NCBI RefSeq assembly: GCF_963675985.1
Contig: NZ_OY780958.1
Location: 2,728,001-2,792,000, forward strand
Direction: 5' to 3'
Origin: an uncultured Roseibium sp.
Lineage (GTDB): Bacteria > Pseudomonadota > Alphaproteobacteria > Rhizobiales > Stappiaceae
DNA length: 64,000 bases
Positions 16,567 through 25,234 of the stretch are shown one piece after another. Within the stretch, counting starts at the first letter, position 1; each line of letters opens with the position of its first letter. Position numbers and translations under genes: made by a program. A model generated the notes under the pieces. The model searched no databases. It saw only the letters and a program-made list of their open reading frames with translations, and was not told the DNA's origin.

Positions 16567-17796
16567 ATGACATCCGCACACGCTGACCCCTACGCCCCGG
16601 ATGGCGCCTACGCCTGGTTCCGGCTTGCGATATCGATCCTGTTGTCGACCATCGGCGGCTCGGGCATCTGGGCGGTGGTGGTCGTTCTGCCGGCGGTTCA
16701 GGCGGATTTCGCTGTCGACCGGGCCGACGCCTCCATATCCTACACCTTCACCATGATCGGCTTTGCCGCCGGCAATGTCTTCGTCGGCCGCCTGGTCGAC
16801 CGATGGGGGATTTTCTGGCCCGTGATCGGCTCAGCCATGGCGCTGAGCGCCGGCTTTGCCCTTGCCGGCCTCTCGAACGGCATCTGGACATTTTCCCTCG
16901 CGCAAGGTGCCCTGGTGGGCGCGGGGACGGGCGCGACCTTCGGGCCATTGATTGCCGACCTGTCCCACTGGTTCAACAAACGCCGGGGCATTGCGGTGGC
17001 GGCGGCCGCCTGCGGCAATTATCTCGCCGGCGCGCTCTGGCCGTCCTTTATCAAATGGTCGCTTGGCTCCAACGACTGGCGCACGACCTATTTCATGATT
17101 GCCGTGATCTGCATCGTCGGGATGCTGCCGCTGGCACTGATGCTGCGCCGGCCAGCGCCGGAAAGCGCGAAGTCGACGGATATGCCGGCTTCGGGAAAAT
17201 TCGGCACCCTCTCCACCGGGCTGTCGCCGCGGACGCTGCAGATTTTGCTGATCTGTGCCGGGCTCGGCTGCTGCGTCGCCATGTCCATGCCTCAGGTGCA
17301 CATCGTCTCCTATTGCGTCGACCTCGGTTACGGGGTTGCGCGCGGCGCCGACATGCTGGCGGTCATGGTCGGTGGCGGCGTGGTCAGCCGGCTCCTGTCC
17401 GGGTTTCTGGCCGACGCCATCGGCGGCGTCAAAACCCTGCTGATCAGTTCCGTGGCCCAGTGCCTTGCGCTCTTCCTGTTCCTGCCCTTTGACGGGCTCG
17501 CGTCGCTTTACCTGGTGTCTCTGATCTTCGGCCTGTCCCAGGGCGGCATCGTGCCCTCCTACGCGATCATCGTGCGTGAATACCTGCCGGCCCGCGAAGC
17601 CGGCCAGCGGGTGGGCCTCGTCATCATGGCGACCATTCTCGGCATGGCGCTCGGCGGCTGGATGTCCGGCTGGATCTATGATCTCACCGGGTCTTACGAG
17701 GCGGCCTTCCTGAACGGCATTGCCTGGAACATCATGAATATCTCGATCATGACGTTCATCCTGTTCAAGGGACGGCCAAGGACGGCCGTGGCCTGA
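16567..17796 (+). CDS. MFS transporter (monocarboxylate/oxalate-like)
   Basis: 409 residues from MTSAHADPYAPDGAYAWFRLAIS; earlier in-frame ATG at 16522 gives an unlikely Cys/Gln-rich leader. Twelve hydrophobic segments. Family features: the GRLVDRWG loop after helix 2 (motif A-like) and RRGIAVAAAACGNYLAGALWP. Proteins of this branch take up organic acids or other small metabolites through proton coupling in the inner membrane; the substrate cannot be deduced here. No enzyme or regulator neighbour points to a substrate. It converges with the K+ channel gene with almost no gap. Confidence 0.85.
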   Translation: MTSAHADPYAPDGAYAWFRLAISILLSTIGGSGIWAVVVVLPAVQADFAVDRADASISYTFTMIGFAAGNVFVGRLVDRWGIFWPVIGSAMALSAGFALAGLSNGIWTFSLAQGALVGAGTGATFGPLIADLSHWFNKRRGIAVAAAACGNYLAGALWPSFIKWSLGSNDWRTTYFMIAVICIVGMLPLALMLRRPAPESAKSTDMPASGKFGTLSTGLSPRTLQILLICAGLGCCVAMSMPQVHIVSYCVDLGYGVARGADMLAVMVGGGVVSRLLSGFLADAIGGVKTLLISSVAQCLALFLFLPFDGLASLYLVSLIFGLSQGGIVPSYAIIVREYLPAREAGQRVGLVIMATILGMALGGWMSGWIYDLTGSYEAAFLNGIAWNIMNISIMTFILFKGRPRTAVA

Positions 17797-17799
17797 AAC

Positions 17800-18159
17800 T
17801 TATTTCTCTTTCTCGGTCCCGTCGTCCTTGTGCGGCTTGTGATGCGGCTGGCTGTAGCGTTGCGCGATCGCGGTCGCGACACCGACGAAGAGCCCGATCC
17901 CGATAAAGACATAGCCCATGGTGAAGAGCTTGCCCGCGTCGGTCTTGGGCGAGAAATCGCCGTAGCCCACGGTCGCCAGTGTGATGACCGAAAAATACAG
18001 ACTGTCGAACAGGCTCCAGCCTTCGACCCTGTGATAAAAGAACGCGCCACCGATCAGGACCAGGATCAAGATGCCGACCGCGTAGCGAAGCGGCGTCTTG
18101 TACCATTCGTCGCGGATCCAATTTATCAGGCGTCGAAACCTGGGCAGGAATGCAGGCAT
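17800..18159 (-). CDS. Two-helix potassium channel protein
   Basis: 119 residues. Two transmembrane helices (about 24-42 and 78-98) flank a pore loop with the K+ selectivity filter TVGYGD at residues 63-68 (FSVITLATVGYGDFSPKTDAGKLF). The C-terminus is short, basic and His-rich (HHKPHKDDGTEKEK) with no RCK/TrkA-N regulatory domain, so this is a minimal KcsA-like channel subunit that should work as a tetramer in the inner membrane. It faces the MFS gene tail-to-tail. Confidence 0.9.
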   Translation of the reverse strand: MPAFLPRFRRLINWIRDEWYKTPLRYAVGILILVLIGGAFFYHRVEGWSLFDSLYFSVITLATVGYGDFSPKTDAGKLFTMGYVFIGIGLFVGVATAIAQRYSQPHHKPHKDDGTEKEK

Positions 18160-18335
18160 TCGGTTCTCCTCGCCGGTCTTATTCTTGCCGGTCTGGGCGA
18201 AAGGACGGAGAACGACAATAGCTGATTCATTCGCCGACTTTTGTACGACCTCACCTTTCCGTTCATCGGCAGACCTGCAAGGCTATTTCCCTTGCTCATG
18301 GCGTATCCCGCAATACAAAAACAATCTGCCGTCGA

Positions 18336-18650
18336 TCAATCATGTCCTGCTTTTTCCGCTTGTTCGGCTTTGATTTTATCTCTTACCTGCTGAAAGGTCG
18401 GTGCTTCCGACATCGGAATGCCCTCGAACTGGACATCCGGCGGCAATTCGATACTCACCACAGGCTTTCCGGTCTCCGGATGCATTATTGTCCCAATTCT
18501 CGGCTGGTCCGGATTTCGCGGCTGTTCAACGATCCTGATTACGGGTGGTATTGACTTGAACACCGATGGCCAGAATAAAAAACCGGATCCAATACCGACC
18601 GAAAACCCGACTACAAAAATCATCAGGAAACCGAAAAAAGAATTTCGCAT
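18336..18650 (-). CDS. Small membrane-anchored protein of unknown function
   Basis: 104 residues from MRNSFFGFLMIFVVGFSVGIGSGFLFWPSVF, chosen because AAAGGAGAG lies 6 nt upstream. One N-terminal membrane segment, then a Pro-rich extracytoplasmic part (VIRIVEQPRNPDQPRIGTIMHPETGKPVVSIELPPDVQFEG) and a charged C-terminal helix. No known domain recognised. It is divergent from the oligopeptidase B gene; the 128-bp gap is A+T rich and must hold both promoters. Confidence 0.55.
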   Translation of the reverse strand: MRNSFFGFLMIFVVGFSVGIGSGFLFWPSVFKSIPPVIRIVEQPRNPDQPRIGTIMHPETGKPVVSIELPPDVQFEGIPMSEAPTFQQVRDKIKAEQAEKAGHD

Positions 18651-18778
18651 CACCAACTCTCCTTTAAATTGCATTTTCGATATTCTGCATCCGTTTATAT
18701 TTATTAAAAATTCGGGTTCATATTTTCGGTAGATCCATTTCCCTTGCCTTCGCTTCCTCAAAACCCTACCTCGGGATC

Positions 18779-20863
18779 ATGACAAAAAAGCCTTTTCCCC
18801 CGCGCGCGGAAGCGCGTCCCGTCACCCTTGAAACCCACGGAATGAAGCGCCAGGACGACTACGCCTGGCTGCGGGCCGACAACTGGCAGGAGGTCATGCG
18901 TGACCCGTCGGTCCTCGAGGCCGACATTCGTGCCTATCTGGAGGCGGAAAACGCATATCAGAAAGCCGTGATGGCGCCGACGGAGGCGCTGCAGGATACG
19001 CTCTATGCGGAAATGCGCGGCCGCATCAAGGAGGATGACAGTTCCGTTCCAGCCCCCGACGGACCTTATGCCTACGGCATCAAATACGTCACCGGCGGCC
19101 AGCACCCGCAATTTGTGCGAACCAGCCGGGACGGGTCGGACGAAGCGGTGTTGCTCGACGGCGACAAGGAGGCGGAAGGCAAAGCCTATTTCAGGATCGC
19201 CGGCGCCAGTCATTCCGTCGACCACGGCATGCTTGCCTGGTCTTTCGATGACAGGGGATCGGAATTCTACACCCTGCGCCTGCGTGACCTGACGACGGGC
19301 AAGGATGCCGCCTACGACATCACGGATACGTCCAGCGGCGGCGTCTTTTCCGCGGACGACAGCTATCTGTTCTACGTCCGCCAGGACGAAAACCATCGTC
19401 CGTCCAAACTGTTCCGCCACGAAATCGGCACCGATCCGTCGAGCGACGTGCTCGTTTACGAAGAACAGGATCCGGGCTTCTTCATGAGTGTCGGCAAGAC
19501 GCAGTCCGGCGACACGATCCTGGTTCATATCCACGATCACGAGACCTCCGAGGTCCGGACGATTTCCGCCCATAGCCCGCTGGATCCGCCGCACCTGATC
19601 GCGGCGCGCGATACGGGGGTCGAGTACTCGGTCGAGGACAACGACGAGCTCTACTACATCCTGACCAATGTCGACGGGGCGGAAGACTTCAAGATCGTCA
19701 CCGCGCCCAAGGCGACGCCGGGGCGGGAGTTCTGGACAGATCTCGTGCCGCACAGGCCGGGCCGGCTGATCCTGTCCCATGACGTCTACAAGACCTTCAT
19801 GGTCCGGCTCGAACGCGAGGACGGCCTGCCAAGGATCGTCATTCACAGGCTGGCGGACAACATCGAGCACAGGATCGCCTTCGACGAGGAAGCCTACTCG
19901 CTGGGCCTCAGTGGCGGCTATGAATTCGACACGACCGTGATCCGCTTTTCCTATTCCTCCATGACTACGCCATCGAGGGTCTACGACTACAATGTCGAAA
20001 CCCGCGAGCGGGTCTTGCGCAAGGAGCAGGAAGTGCCGTCCGGACACGATCCGGACAACTATGTCACACGCCGGCTGCATGCGCCTGCGACCGACGGCGA
20101 GACCGTGCCGGTGTCCCTGCTCTATCACAAGGACACGCCGCTCGACGGCTCCGCGCCCTGCCTGCTTTACGGCTACGGCGCCTACGGCATGTCCATGCCC
20201 GCAAGCTTCAGCACCGGCGCCCTGTCGCTTGTGGACCGGGGTTTCGTCTATGCCATTGCCCACGTTCGCGGCGGCAAGGACAAGGGCTTCGCCTGGTACA
20301 AGGCCGGCCGGCGGGCAAACAAGAAGAACACCTTCACCGACTTTATCGCGGCGGCAGATCACCTGGCCGCGGAAAAGTTTACCGCTCATGACCGGATCAT
20401 CGCGCAGGGAGGATCCGCTGGAGGCCAGTTGATGGGAGCTGTCGCCAACATGGCGCCGGAGAAATTCGCCGGCATCATTGCGGAAGTTCCCTTCGTCGAC
20501 GTCCTCACCACCATGCTCGATGACACGTTGCCGCTGACCCCGCCGGAATGGCCGGAATGGGGCAACCCGATCACGGATAAAACGGCTTACGAATACATCG
20601 CCTCCTATTCTCCTTACGACAATGTCGAAGCGAAGACCTATCCGGCGATCTTTGCTGTCGGCGGGCTGACCGATCCGCGGGTGACCTATTGGGAGCCTGC
20701 GAAATGGGTCGCAAAACTGCGCGCCAAAAAGACCGGCGACAACCTGCTGATGCTCAAGACCAACATGGAAGCCGGACATGGCGGCGCGTCGGGCCGTTTC
20801 GATCACCTGAAGGAAGTCGCCCTCGTCCAGGCCTTCGCGTTGATGGTGGCGGGAAAGGCCTGA
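18779..20863 (+). CDS. ptrB: Oligopeptidase B (S9A family serine peptidase)
   Basis: 694 residues, full family length. N-terminal beta-propeller (about 70-410) covers the active site and limits substrates to short peptides; C-terminal alpha/beta-hydrolase domain. Catalytic triad by position: S546 in AQGGSAGGQLMG, D632 in GGLTDPRV, H667 in EAGHGGASGRFD. Oligopeptidase B cleaves after Lys/Arg in small peptides in the cytoplasm. The N-terminal MKRQDDYAWLRADNWQEVM is characteristic. It is monocistronic, followed by several inverted repeats and then the convergent DUF2892 gene. Confidence 0.93.
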   Translation: MTKKPFPPRAEARPVTLETHGMKRQDDYAWLRADNWQEVMRDPSVLEADIRAYLEAENAYQKAVMAPTEALQDTLYAEMRGRIKEDDSSVPAPDGPYAYGIKYVTGGQHPQFVRTSRDGSDEAVLLDGDKEAEGKAYFRIAGASHSVDHGMLAWSFDDRGSEFYTLRLRDLTTGKDAAYDITDTSSGGVFSADDSYLFYVRQDENHRPSKLFRHEIGTDPSSDVLVYEEQDPGFFMSVGKTQSGDTILVHIHDHETSEVRTISAHSPLDPPHLIAARDTGVEYSVEDNDELYYILTNVDGAEDFKIVTAPKATPGREFWTDLVPHRPGRLILSHDVYKTFMVRLEREDGLPRIVIHRLADNIEHRIAFDEEAYSLGLSGGYEFDTTVIRFSYSSMTTPSRVYDYNVETRERVLRKEQEVPSGHDPDNYVTRRLHAPATDGETVPVSLLYHKDTPLDGSAPCLLYGYGAYGMSMPASFSTGALSLVDRGFVYAIAHVRGGKDKGFAWYKAGRRANKKNTFTDFIAAADHLAAEKFTAHDRIIAQGGSAGGQLMGAVANMAPEKFAGIIAEVPFVDVLTTMLDDTLPLTPPEWPEWGNPITDKTAYEYIASYSPYDNVEAKTYPAIFAVGGLTDPRVTYWEPAKWVAKLRAKKTGDNLLMLKTNMEAGHGGASGRFDHLKEVALVQAFALMVAGKA

Positions 20864-20953
20864 CGGCGAAATTTCGCGAAAGGGAGCCAGCGCCGAATGG
20901 GTGGGACCTGGCGCTGACTTCAAGATCTGTCCGGGCAATATGACAGACAGTTG

Positions 20954-20975
20954 CCACGGGCCGCCAGGCCCGTGG
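20954..20975. terminator. Hairpin between convergent ptrB and DUF2892 genes
   Basis: CCACGGGCC pairs with GGCCCGTGG around a GCCA loop. No T-run is present on either side, so termination strength is doubtful. A second inverted repeat, CAGCGCC with GGCGCTG, lies about 60 bp upstream. Confidence 0.4.
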
Positions 20976-21077
20976 GATGGGGCCACTCAAGATCCGGCGG
21001 AAGGCTTTTGCCTCTTTCCACCGACCTGACAGGCCGTCCGTTCTGAGGCGGACTTGCTTATCTGGATGACGTGGTTC

Positions 21078-21275
21078 TCAGGCGGACTTACAGGTCTTGA
21101 TGCCGAGCACCGTATAGGCCGGGCACCAGCCGATCAGGGCGGTGACAATCGGCACAACGCCGATCCAGGCAACCCATTTCCAGGTGATTTCGGCCGGACC
21201 GAACAGTGCGAAGAGCACCAGCGCAATCCCGACAATGAGACGCAGGATGCGGTCGATAGAACCCATGTTTTTCAT
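21078..21275 (-). CDS. DUF2892 (YgaP-like) small inner-membrane protein
   Basis: 65 residues from MKNMGSIDRILRLIVGIALVLFALFGPAEIT; AAGAGGG 8 nt upstream supports this start over an earlier in-frame one. Two membrane helices and the conserved ending WCPAYTVLGIKTC: the CP-x3-GxxTC pattern is diagnostic of DUF2892. In YgaP this domain anchors a rhodanese, so sulfur/persulfide chemistry is a frequent association. A Crp-type regulator gene sits upstream on the same strand, with a perfect dyad GTGACTTAGTCAC in between. Confidence 0.85.
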   Translation of the reverse strand: MKNMGSIDRILRLIVGIALVLFALFGPAEITWKWVAWIGVVPIVTALIGWCPAYTVLGIKTCKSA

Positions 21276-21369
21276 AATGAAAACCCTCTTGATTAAGCCG
21301 AGCCCGGACCGGGCCGGCTCGAACAACCCGTGATACTGCGTTCTTACGCCGAAAGCGGATCGCGGGTCT

Positions 21370-21382
21370 GTGACTTAGTCAC
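21370..21382. promoter_or_regulatory. Perfect dyad GTGACTTAGTCAC upstream of the DUF2892 gene
   Basis: A 6-1-6 perfect palindrome 95 bp upstream of the DUF2892 start and 19 bp after the Crp-type gene's stop. The GTGA/TCAC half-sites match what Crp/Fnr helices recognise (consensus TGTGA-N6-TCACA), with a shorter spacer. It is a good candidate operator for the adjacent regulator. Confidence 0.5.
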
Positions 21383-21400
21383 TCAAGGGGACACAAAACC

Positions 21401-22066
21401 TTATTCGTCATTCATCCGGATCTGACGCAACGCCTCCGGCTTCATCACCCGAATGGTGCCGCGCTGGCGTTCAAGGACACCCGCATCGGACAATTTCCCG
21501 AGTTTCCGGGTGACGACTTCCCGCACGGAGCCGAGTTCCGCGGCCAATTCCGCCTGGGTCGCCGTCACGGTCCCGTCGGGACCTACCCGCTCCAGCAGGA
21601 GTGCAGCGAGACGGGCGTCCAATGGATGGAAGACCGCATCTTCCATCGTATGCAGAATATCGGTGATGCGATGCCCGAACCCCTGAAACACCATCTTGCG
21701 GAAAGAATCGGACATCTCGATCAGGCGGAAAACGGTCGCAGCCGGAACAAGTATGGCCCGTGTCGCCACTTCCGTCACACCGGTTGCCGCGTAGGGGTCC
21801 TCACCGAACAGACACGCGGTGGTCAGCGCACAGCTTTCACCGGCGCCGACCCGGTAAAGCAGGATCTCCCGGCCGGTGTCCGAGGTCATGACGACCCGCA
21901 CCGATCCGTCCTCGACCATGATCCAGCCCGCGCAAATCGAGCCGGGCGAAAAAACCGTCGTGCCCGGCGGCAGATCGACGATACGCAGGGCCCCGGCCAC
22001 AAGCTGTTTTTCGCCTTCCGGCAGGTCCGACAGGCCCAGTCGGTCGAGAACCGCTGCATCGATCAT
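21401..22066 (-). CDS. Crp/Fnr-family transcriptional regulator
   Basis: 221 residues. N-terminal cyclic-nucleotide-like beta-barrel (GTTVFSPGSICAGWIMVEDGSVRVVMTSDTGREILLYRVGAGESCALTTACLFGEDPYAATGVTE) and C-terminal HTH_Crp (VTATQAELAAELGSVREVVTRKLGKLSDAGVLERQRG). The N-terminal Cys cluster of Fnr is missing, so it is not a [4Fe-4S] oxygen sensor; the ESCALTTACLF cysteines inside the barrel could be redox-active. Crp proteins of this type often neighbour DUF2892 genes. Likely regulates the gene downstream through the GTGAC dyad. Confidence 0.88.
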   Translation of the reverse strand: MIDAAVLDRLGLSDLPEGEKQLVAGALRIVDLPPGTTVFSPGSICAGWIMVEDGSVRVVMTSDTGREILLYRVGAGESCALTTACLFGEDPYAATGVTEVATRAILVPAATVFRLIEMSDSFRKMVFQGFGHRITDILHTMEDAVFHPLDARLAALLLERVGPDGTVTATQAELAAELGSVREVVTRKLGKLSDAGVLERQRGTIRVMKPEALRQIRMNDE

Positions 22067-22233
22067 TCCAGACCTCCCACCCCGTCTTCCTTTTCGGCCA
22101 CCGATAAGACCTCATTTACGCGCAATCGCATAGACTTCCCAGGGACAAGGCATATATCAAATGCGTTGCCCGAACGATATGCTACGAGGACCGGAGGAAA
22201 CCGGTGCCTGGACATACTACAAGGAGCTACCCG

Positions 22234-22587
22234 ATGAAAAAACGCATGGCTGCAATCCTGGCAGGCGCGTTCATGTCCGTTACCGCGTCGGCTCCGATGG
22301 CCCAGGCCGGTTTTCTCGGAGACCTCCTGTTCGCGCCGACCTACGATCCGACCAAGGTGCCGGAGACTTACGGAACCAAGTACGATTGCCGGGCCTTCAA
22401 GGCCTCGGGCAAGACCGGCTGGAAAGGCATCGTCAGCGGGAGAATCAACGACTTCGAGCACGTTATCGTTCGATCCCGTGCCGGCTGTTTCGACACCCGG
22501 CAGGAATGCCACACCTTCATAACCTACATGCAGGGTTATTTCGACTTCACGACCTACGCCGGCTGCGATCCCTTCCCGCGCCGTTGA
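22234..22587 (+). CDS. Small secreted Cys-containing protein, unknown function
   Basis: 117 residues from MKKRMAAILAGAFMSVTASAPMAQA, a clear Sec signal peptide; AAGGAG 7 nt upstream fixes the start. The mature protein (about 92 residues) has four Cys (YDCRAF, GCFDTRQECHTF, AGCDPF) that could make two disulfides, and many aromatic residues. No family recognised. Ends in FPRR. Followed by a 9-bp stem hairpin. Probably periplasmic or exported. Confidence 0.6.
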   Translation: MKKRMAAILAGAFMSVTASAPMAQAGFLGDLLFAPTYDPTKVPETYGTKYDCRAFKASGKTGWKGIVSGRINDFEHVIVRSRAGCFDTRQECHTFITYMQGYFDFTTYAGCDPFPRR

Positions 22588-22594
22588 TGACACG

Positions 22595-22632
22595 GTGACC
22601 GCGTTGCCCTCACAAGAGGCTCTCGCGGTCAC
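22595..22632. terminator. Hairpin between convergent secreted-protein and cytochrome c genes
   Basis: GTGACCGCG pairs with CGCGGTCAC around a 20-nt loop, just after the stop of the secreted-protein gene. No T-run; moderate support as a terminator. Confidence 0.45.
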
Positions 22633-22653
22633 AAACGAAGAACGAAACGGCCT

Positions 22654-23574
22654 TCAGTGGGCAGGAACGGCCTTCAGATAGGCCGCAATCGCTTCCCGGT
22701 CGCTGGCGGGAAGCTTTGCCATGTTCTCCTGGACCTCCACCATTTCTCCGCCGACGCTGTCGTAGTCGGGCGTGAAGCCGGATTCCAGATAATAGGCGAT
22801 ATCCGAAGCGCTCCAGTCGGGGATTCCCCCCTTGCCCGAGGTGATGTCAGGCACCTTGCCCTCACCCGCGGCGGCCGTCGCTCCCGCGAGCCACAGGTTC
22901 TTTTTCAGCCCGCCGATCATGTCCCGCGGCGTGTGGCATTCGCCGCAGTGCCCGGGGCCTTCCACAAGATAGCGTCCGCGATTGAGAATGCTCAGATCGG
23001 TGTTTCCATGGAGCTGATCCTCCGGAATAACCGGGGCGCTGCTGAGATAAAGCCGTTTCCAGAGCCCCACGCCCCGGCGGATATTGAACGGAAATCCAAG
23101 TTCATGGCCGGCGGCCTTGCCACTTACCGGCGGCAGGGACTGCATGAAGGCGAAAAGATCGGAAACGTCCTGCGGTTTCATGCGGGCGTAAGACGTGTAG
23201 GGAAACGCCGGATAAAAGTTCTCGCCATCGGGAGACGTGCCTTTCAGCATGGCATTGGCGAAATCGGCCAGTGTCCATGAACCGATGCCGTCCCGGGGAT
23301 CGCTTGAGATGTTCGGCGCGACGAAAATGCCGAAGGGCGTTTCCAGACGCTGCCCGCCGCCGAGACCGAGTTTTTCTTCGTCTTTGGCGCCGGCGGCCGC
23401 ATGGCAGGAGGCGCAGCCTCCGGCCCAGAAAATCAGTTCTCCCCTGTCCGCATTTCCGGCCGGCAGGCTTGCGACAACCTTTTCCGGCAATGTCTCGGGC
23501 GCGGACAGGAACCAGCCCGCCGCTGCTGCGGCAATTCCAAAAACGATGACTGCAGCGACGAGCTTTTTAAACAT
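22654..23574 (-). CDS. Membrane-anchored diheme cytochrome c
   Basis: 306 residues with an N-terminal membrane anchor or signal (LVAAVIVFGIAAAAAGWFL). Two CxxCH heme-c sites: CASCH (54-58) and CGECH (210-214), each in a mono-heme cytochrome c domain with Met candidates downstream (ARMKPQDVSDLFAFM; EMVEVQENMAKLP). This resembles the c-type subunits of periplasmic dehydrogenases (alcohol or gluconate type), which have three hemes, and other diheme carriers. No dehydrogenase gene is next to it. It lies just downstream of the cytochrome c' gene on the same strand (20 bp gap), so the two form an operon. Confidence 0.88.
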   Translation of the reverse strand: MFKKLVAAVIVFGIAAAAAGWFLSAPETLPEKVVASLPAGNADRGELIFWAGGCASCHAAAGAKDEEKLGLGGGQRLETPFGIFVAPNISSDPRDGIGSWTLADFANAMLKGTSPDGENFYPAFPYTSYARMKPQDVSDLFAFMQSLPPVSGKAAGHELGFPFNIRRGVGLWKRLYLSSAPVIPEDQLHGNTDLSILNRGRYLVEGPGHCGECHTPRDMIGGLKKNLWLAGATAAAGEGKVPDITSGKGGIPDWSASDIAYYLESGFTPDYDSVGGEMVEVQENMAKLPASDREAIAAYLKAVPAH

Positions 23575-23594
23575 GGTACGCCTTTTTCGAAGTC

Positions 23595-24041
23595 CTATTT
23601 CTTTATGCGGTAGGCTTCATGACAGGATTTGCAGTTCTGGAAAACCGGCCCCATCGCAGCCTTGAAGGATTCGAGATCCGCCGGGCCGTCCTTGCCCGAG
23701 GCGGCCATGGCAGCACCGGCATCGGCTGCAAACTTGTCGAGCGCCTTCTGGAAACCGGCGGCATCTTCCCAAATCTTCGGCGACGCAGTGGTGTCACCTG
23801 TATCCGTCCCTTCGGGGAAGAACGCCCCAAAGGACGAAGCGGCTGCCATCATGGATGCGGTCGCGGATTTGCCCGCGGCTGGCGAATAGGGAATTTGCCC
23901 CTTCATCATGCCGCCGCTCAGACCGGCCGCGGCGCCGACGGAATCCATGATATGTTTACGCACGGCAATCGGATCATCGGCCGCCATCGCCGTCATTCCG
24001 CTCAGGCACAAAGCCGCGACACAAAGTACAAGCTTACGCAT
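23595..24041 (-). CDS. Cytochrome c'
   Basis: 148 residues from MRKLVLCVAALCLSGMTAMAAD, a signal peptide; GAGGAGAGG upstream fixes this ATG. The heme site CKSCH is at the C-terminus (137-141), followed by EAYRIKK, and the chain is a four-helix bundle, all diagnostic of cytochrome c'. These periplasmic high-spin hemes bind NO and are linked to nitrosative-stress tolerance. It is the first gene of a two-gene unit with the diheme cytochrome. Confidence 0.92.
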   Translation of the reverse strand: MRKLVLCVAALCLSGMTAMAADDPIAVRKHIMDSVGAAAGLSGGMMKGQIPYSPAAGKSATASMMAAASSFGAFFPEGTDTGDTTASPKIWEDAAGFQKALDKFAADAGAAMAASGKDGPADLESFKAAMGPVFQNCKSCHEAYRIKK

Positions 24042-24245
24042 GGTCCTCTCCTCATTAAACTCTACGAATCCCACCCTGTCCCATTGAGGACTAACTCTCC
24101 ATTGATTTGAAATCACGGACCTGTGAGGTCGGGTGGAACCAATTGACGCACTGTCAATGGAACATAAACAGATCGCCCAAAGCAAACCCCGACGCCGGGC
24201 ATTTATCCCGGGCCGGGGTTTACAATACGGAACGACCGTTTCAGA

Positions 24246-24845
24246 TCAGGAAGCGGCTTCGTAGAGTTCCAGGACGTAGTCCCAGTTGATCATGTTGTCG
24301 ACGAAGGCTTCCAGGTACTTCGGCCGCGCGTTGCGGTAGTCGATGTAGTAGGAATGCTCCCATACATCACAGCCGAGCAGCGGCGTTGCGCCGTGAACCA
24401 GCGGGTTTTCGCCGTTCGGGGTCTTCATGATTTCAAGCTTGCCGCCCTTGAGCGCAAGCCAGGCCCAGCCGGACCCGAACTGGGTGGCGCCGGCAGCCAG
24501 GAAATCGGCGCGGAACTTGTCATAGCCGCCCAGATCGCTGTCGATCTTGGAAGCGAGTGCGCCCGGCAGCGAGGTACCGCCACCATCCTTCTTCATCCAC
24601 TTCCAGAAATGGATGTGGTTGTAGTGCTGAGCGGCATTGTTGAACAGGCCCGGGTTCTTGCCAAAGCTTTCCTTGACAACGTCTTCCAGAGACTTGCCTT
24701 CCAGGCCGCTGTCTTTCAGCAGGTTGTTGCCGTTGGTCACATAGGCCTGATGGTGCTTGTCGTGGTGATACTCGAGCGTTTCAGCCGACATGTACGGGCT
24801 GAGGGCATCATAGGCATAAGGGAGATCGGGAAGTTCAAATGACAT
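24246..24845 (-). CDS. sodB: Superoxide dismutase, Fe/Mn family (Fe-type by sequence)
   Basis: 199 residues from MSFELPDLPYAYDALSPYM; CAGGAGGAC 6-9 nt upstream fixes the start. It converts superoxide to oxygen and peroxide in the cytoplasm. Metal ligands by alignment: H27, H77, D160, H164 (DVWEHSYYIDYRNARPKYLEAF). The second-shell Gln sits in the N-terminal half (AAQHYNH, Q73), as in iron SODs. No signal peptide. It lies alone beside the cytochrome c' gene; an A+T-rich dyad lies about 210 bp upstream. Confidence 0.93.
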   Translation of the reverse strand: MSFELPDLPYAYDALSPYMSAETLEYHHDKHHQAYVTNGNNLLKDSGLEGKSLEDVVKESFGKNPGLFNNAAQHYNHIHFWKWMKKDGGGTSLPGALASKIDSDLGGYDKFRADFLAAGATQFGSGWAWLALKGGKLEIMKTPNGENPLVHGATPLLGCDVWEHSYYIDYRNARPKYLEAFVDNMINWDYVLELYEAAS

Positions 24846-25234
24846 GGCATGTCCTCCTGTGGGGCAGCGTCCCGACCGGCCTTCTTCATGCGGGGGCACA
24901 TGAAAACAAGAAGCCGATCGGTCTTGTAGTTTCAGGCCATCCGGTCCGCGTTCGGATGAACGCCGGATGCTCTCAGCGGGTCGTAGGTAAAATTACAGCC
25001 CGCTTCGAAGGGCAACATAGGAGCCTTCACCGCTTCCGGCAACGGCCAAACGCCAAATAAAAAAATATTTTTATTGTTTTTTCGATGCCGCCGCAAACAG
25101 GATCGCCTGCAAAACCGCCGCACCCGCGTCTGTTGATTTTCAGGCAATAGAGATCGACAACAGAAATGCGCCATGATGAAGTACGGTCGATCGGCGCTTA
25201 AGGGAATGGCGTCGGGAGCTGGGAGGAGGTCCCA
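24846..25234. other. Promoter region between divergent sodB and DUF2946 genes
   Basis: 389 bp with no supported gene. It contains the perfect A/T dyad at 25056-25075 and, on its right, a very strong Shine-Dalgarno (GGGAGGAGGT) for the TTG-started DUF2946 gene. Several weak inverted repeats; nothing else recognisable. Confidence 0.5.
25056..25075. promoter_or_regulatory. A/T-rich dyad AATAAAAA-N4-TTTTTATT
   Basis: Perfect 8-bp inverted repeat with a 4-bp spacer, in a G+C-rich genome. It lies 211 bp upstream of sodB and 160 bp upstream of the DUF2946 gene. The composition would suit a Fur/Irr-like or MucR-like binding site, or simply a promoter element. Confidence 0.35.

Noticed and set aside
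18758..20986. 742-codon open frame on the minus strand
   Set aside because: Antisense shadow of oligopeptidase B; its translation has no family features and is rich in Arg/Gly/Val as shadows usually are.
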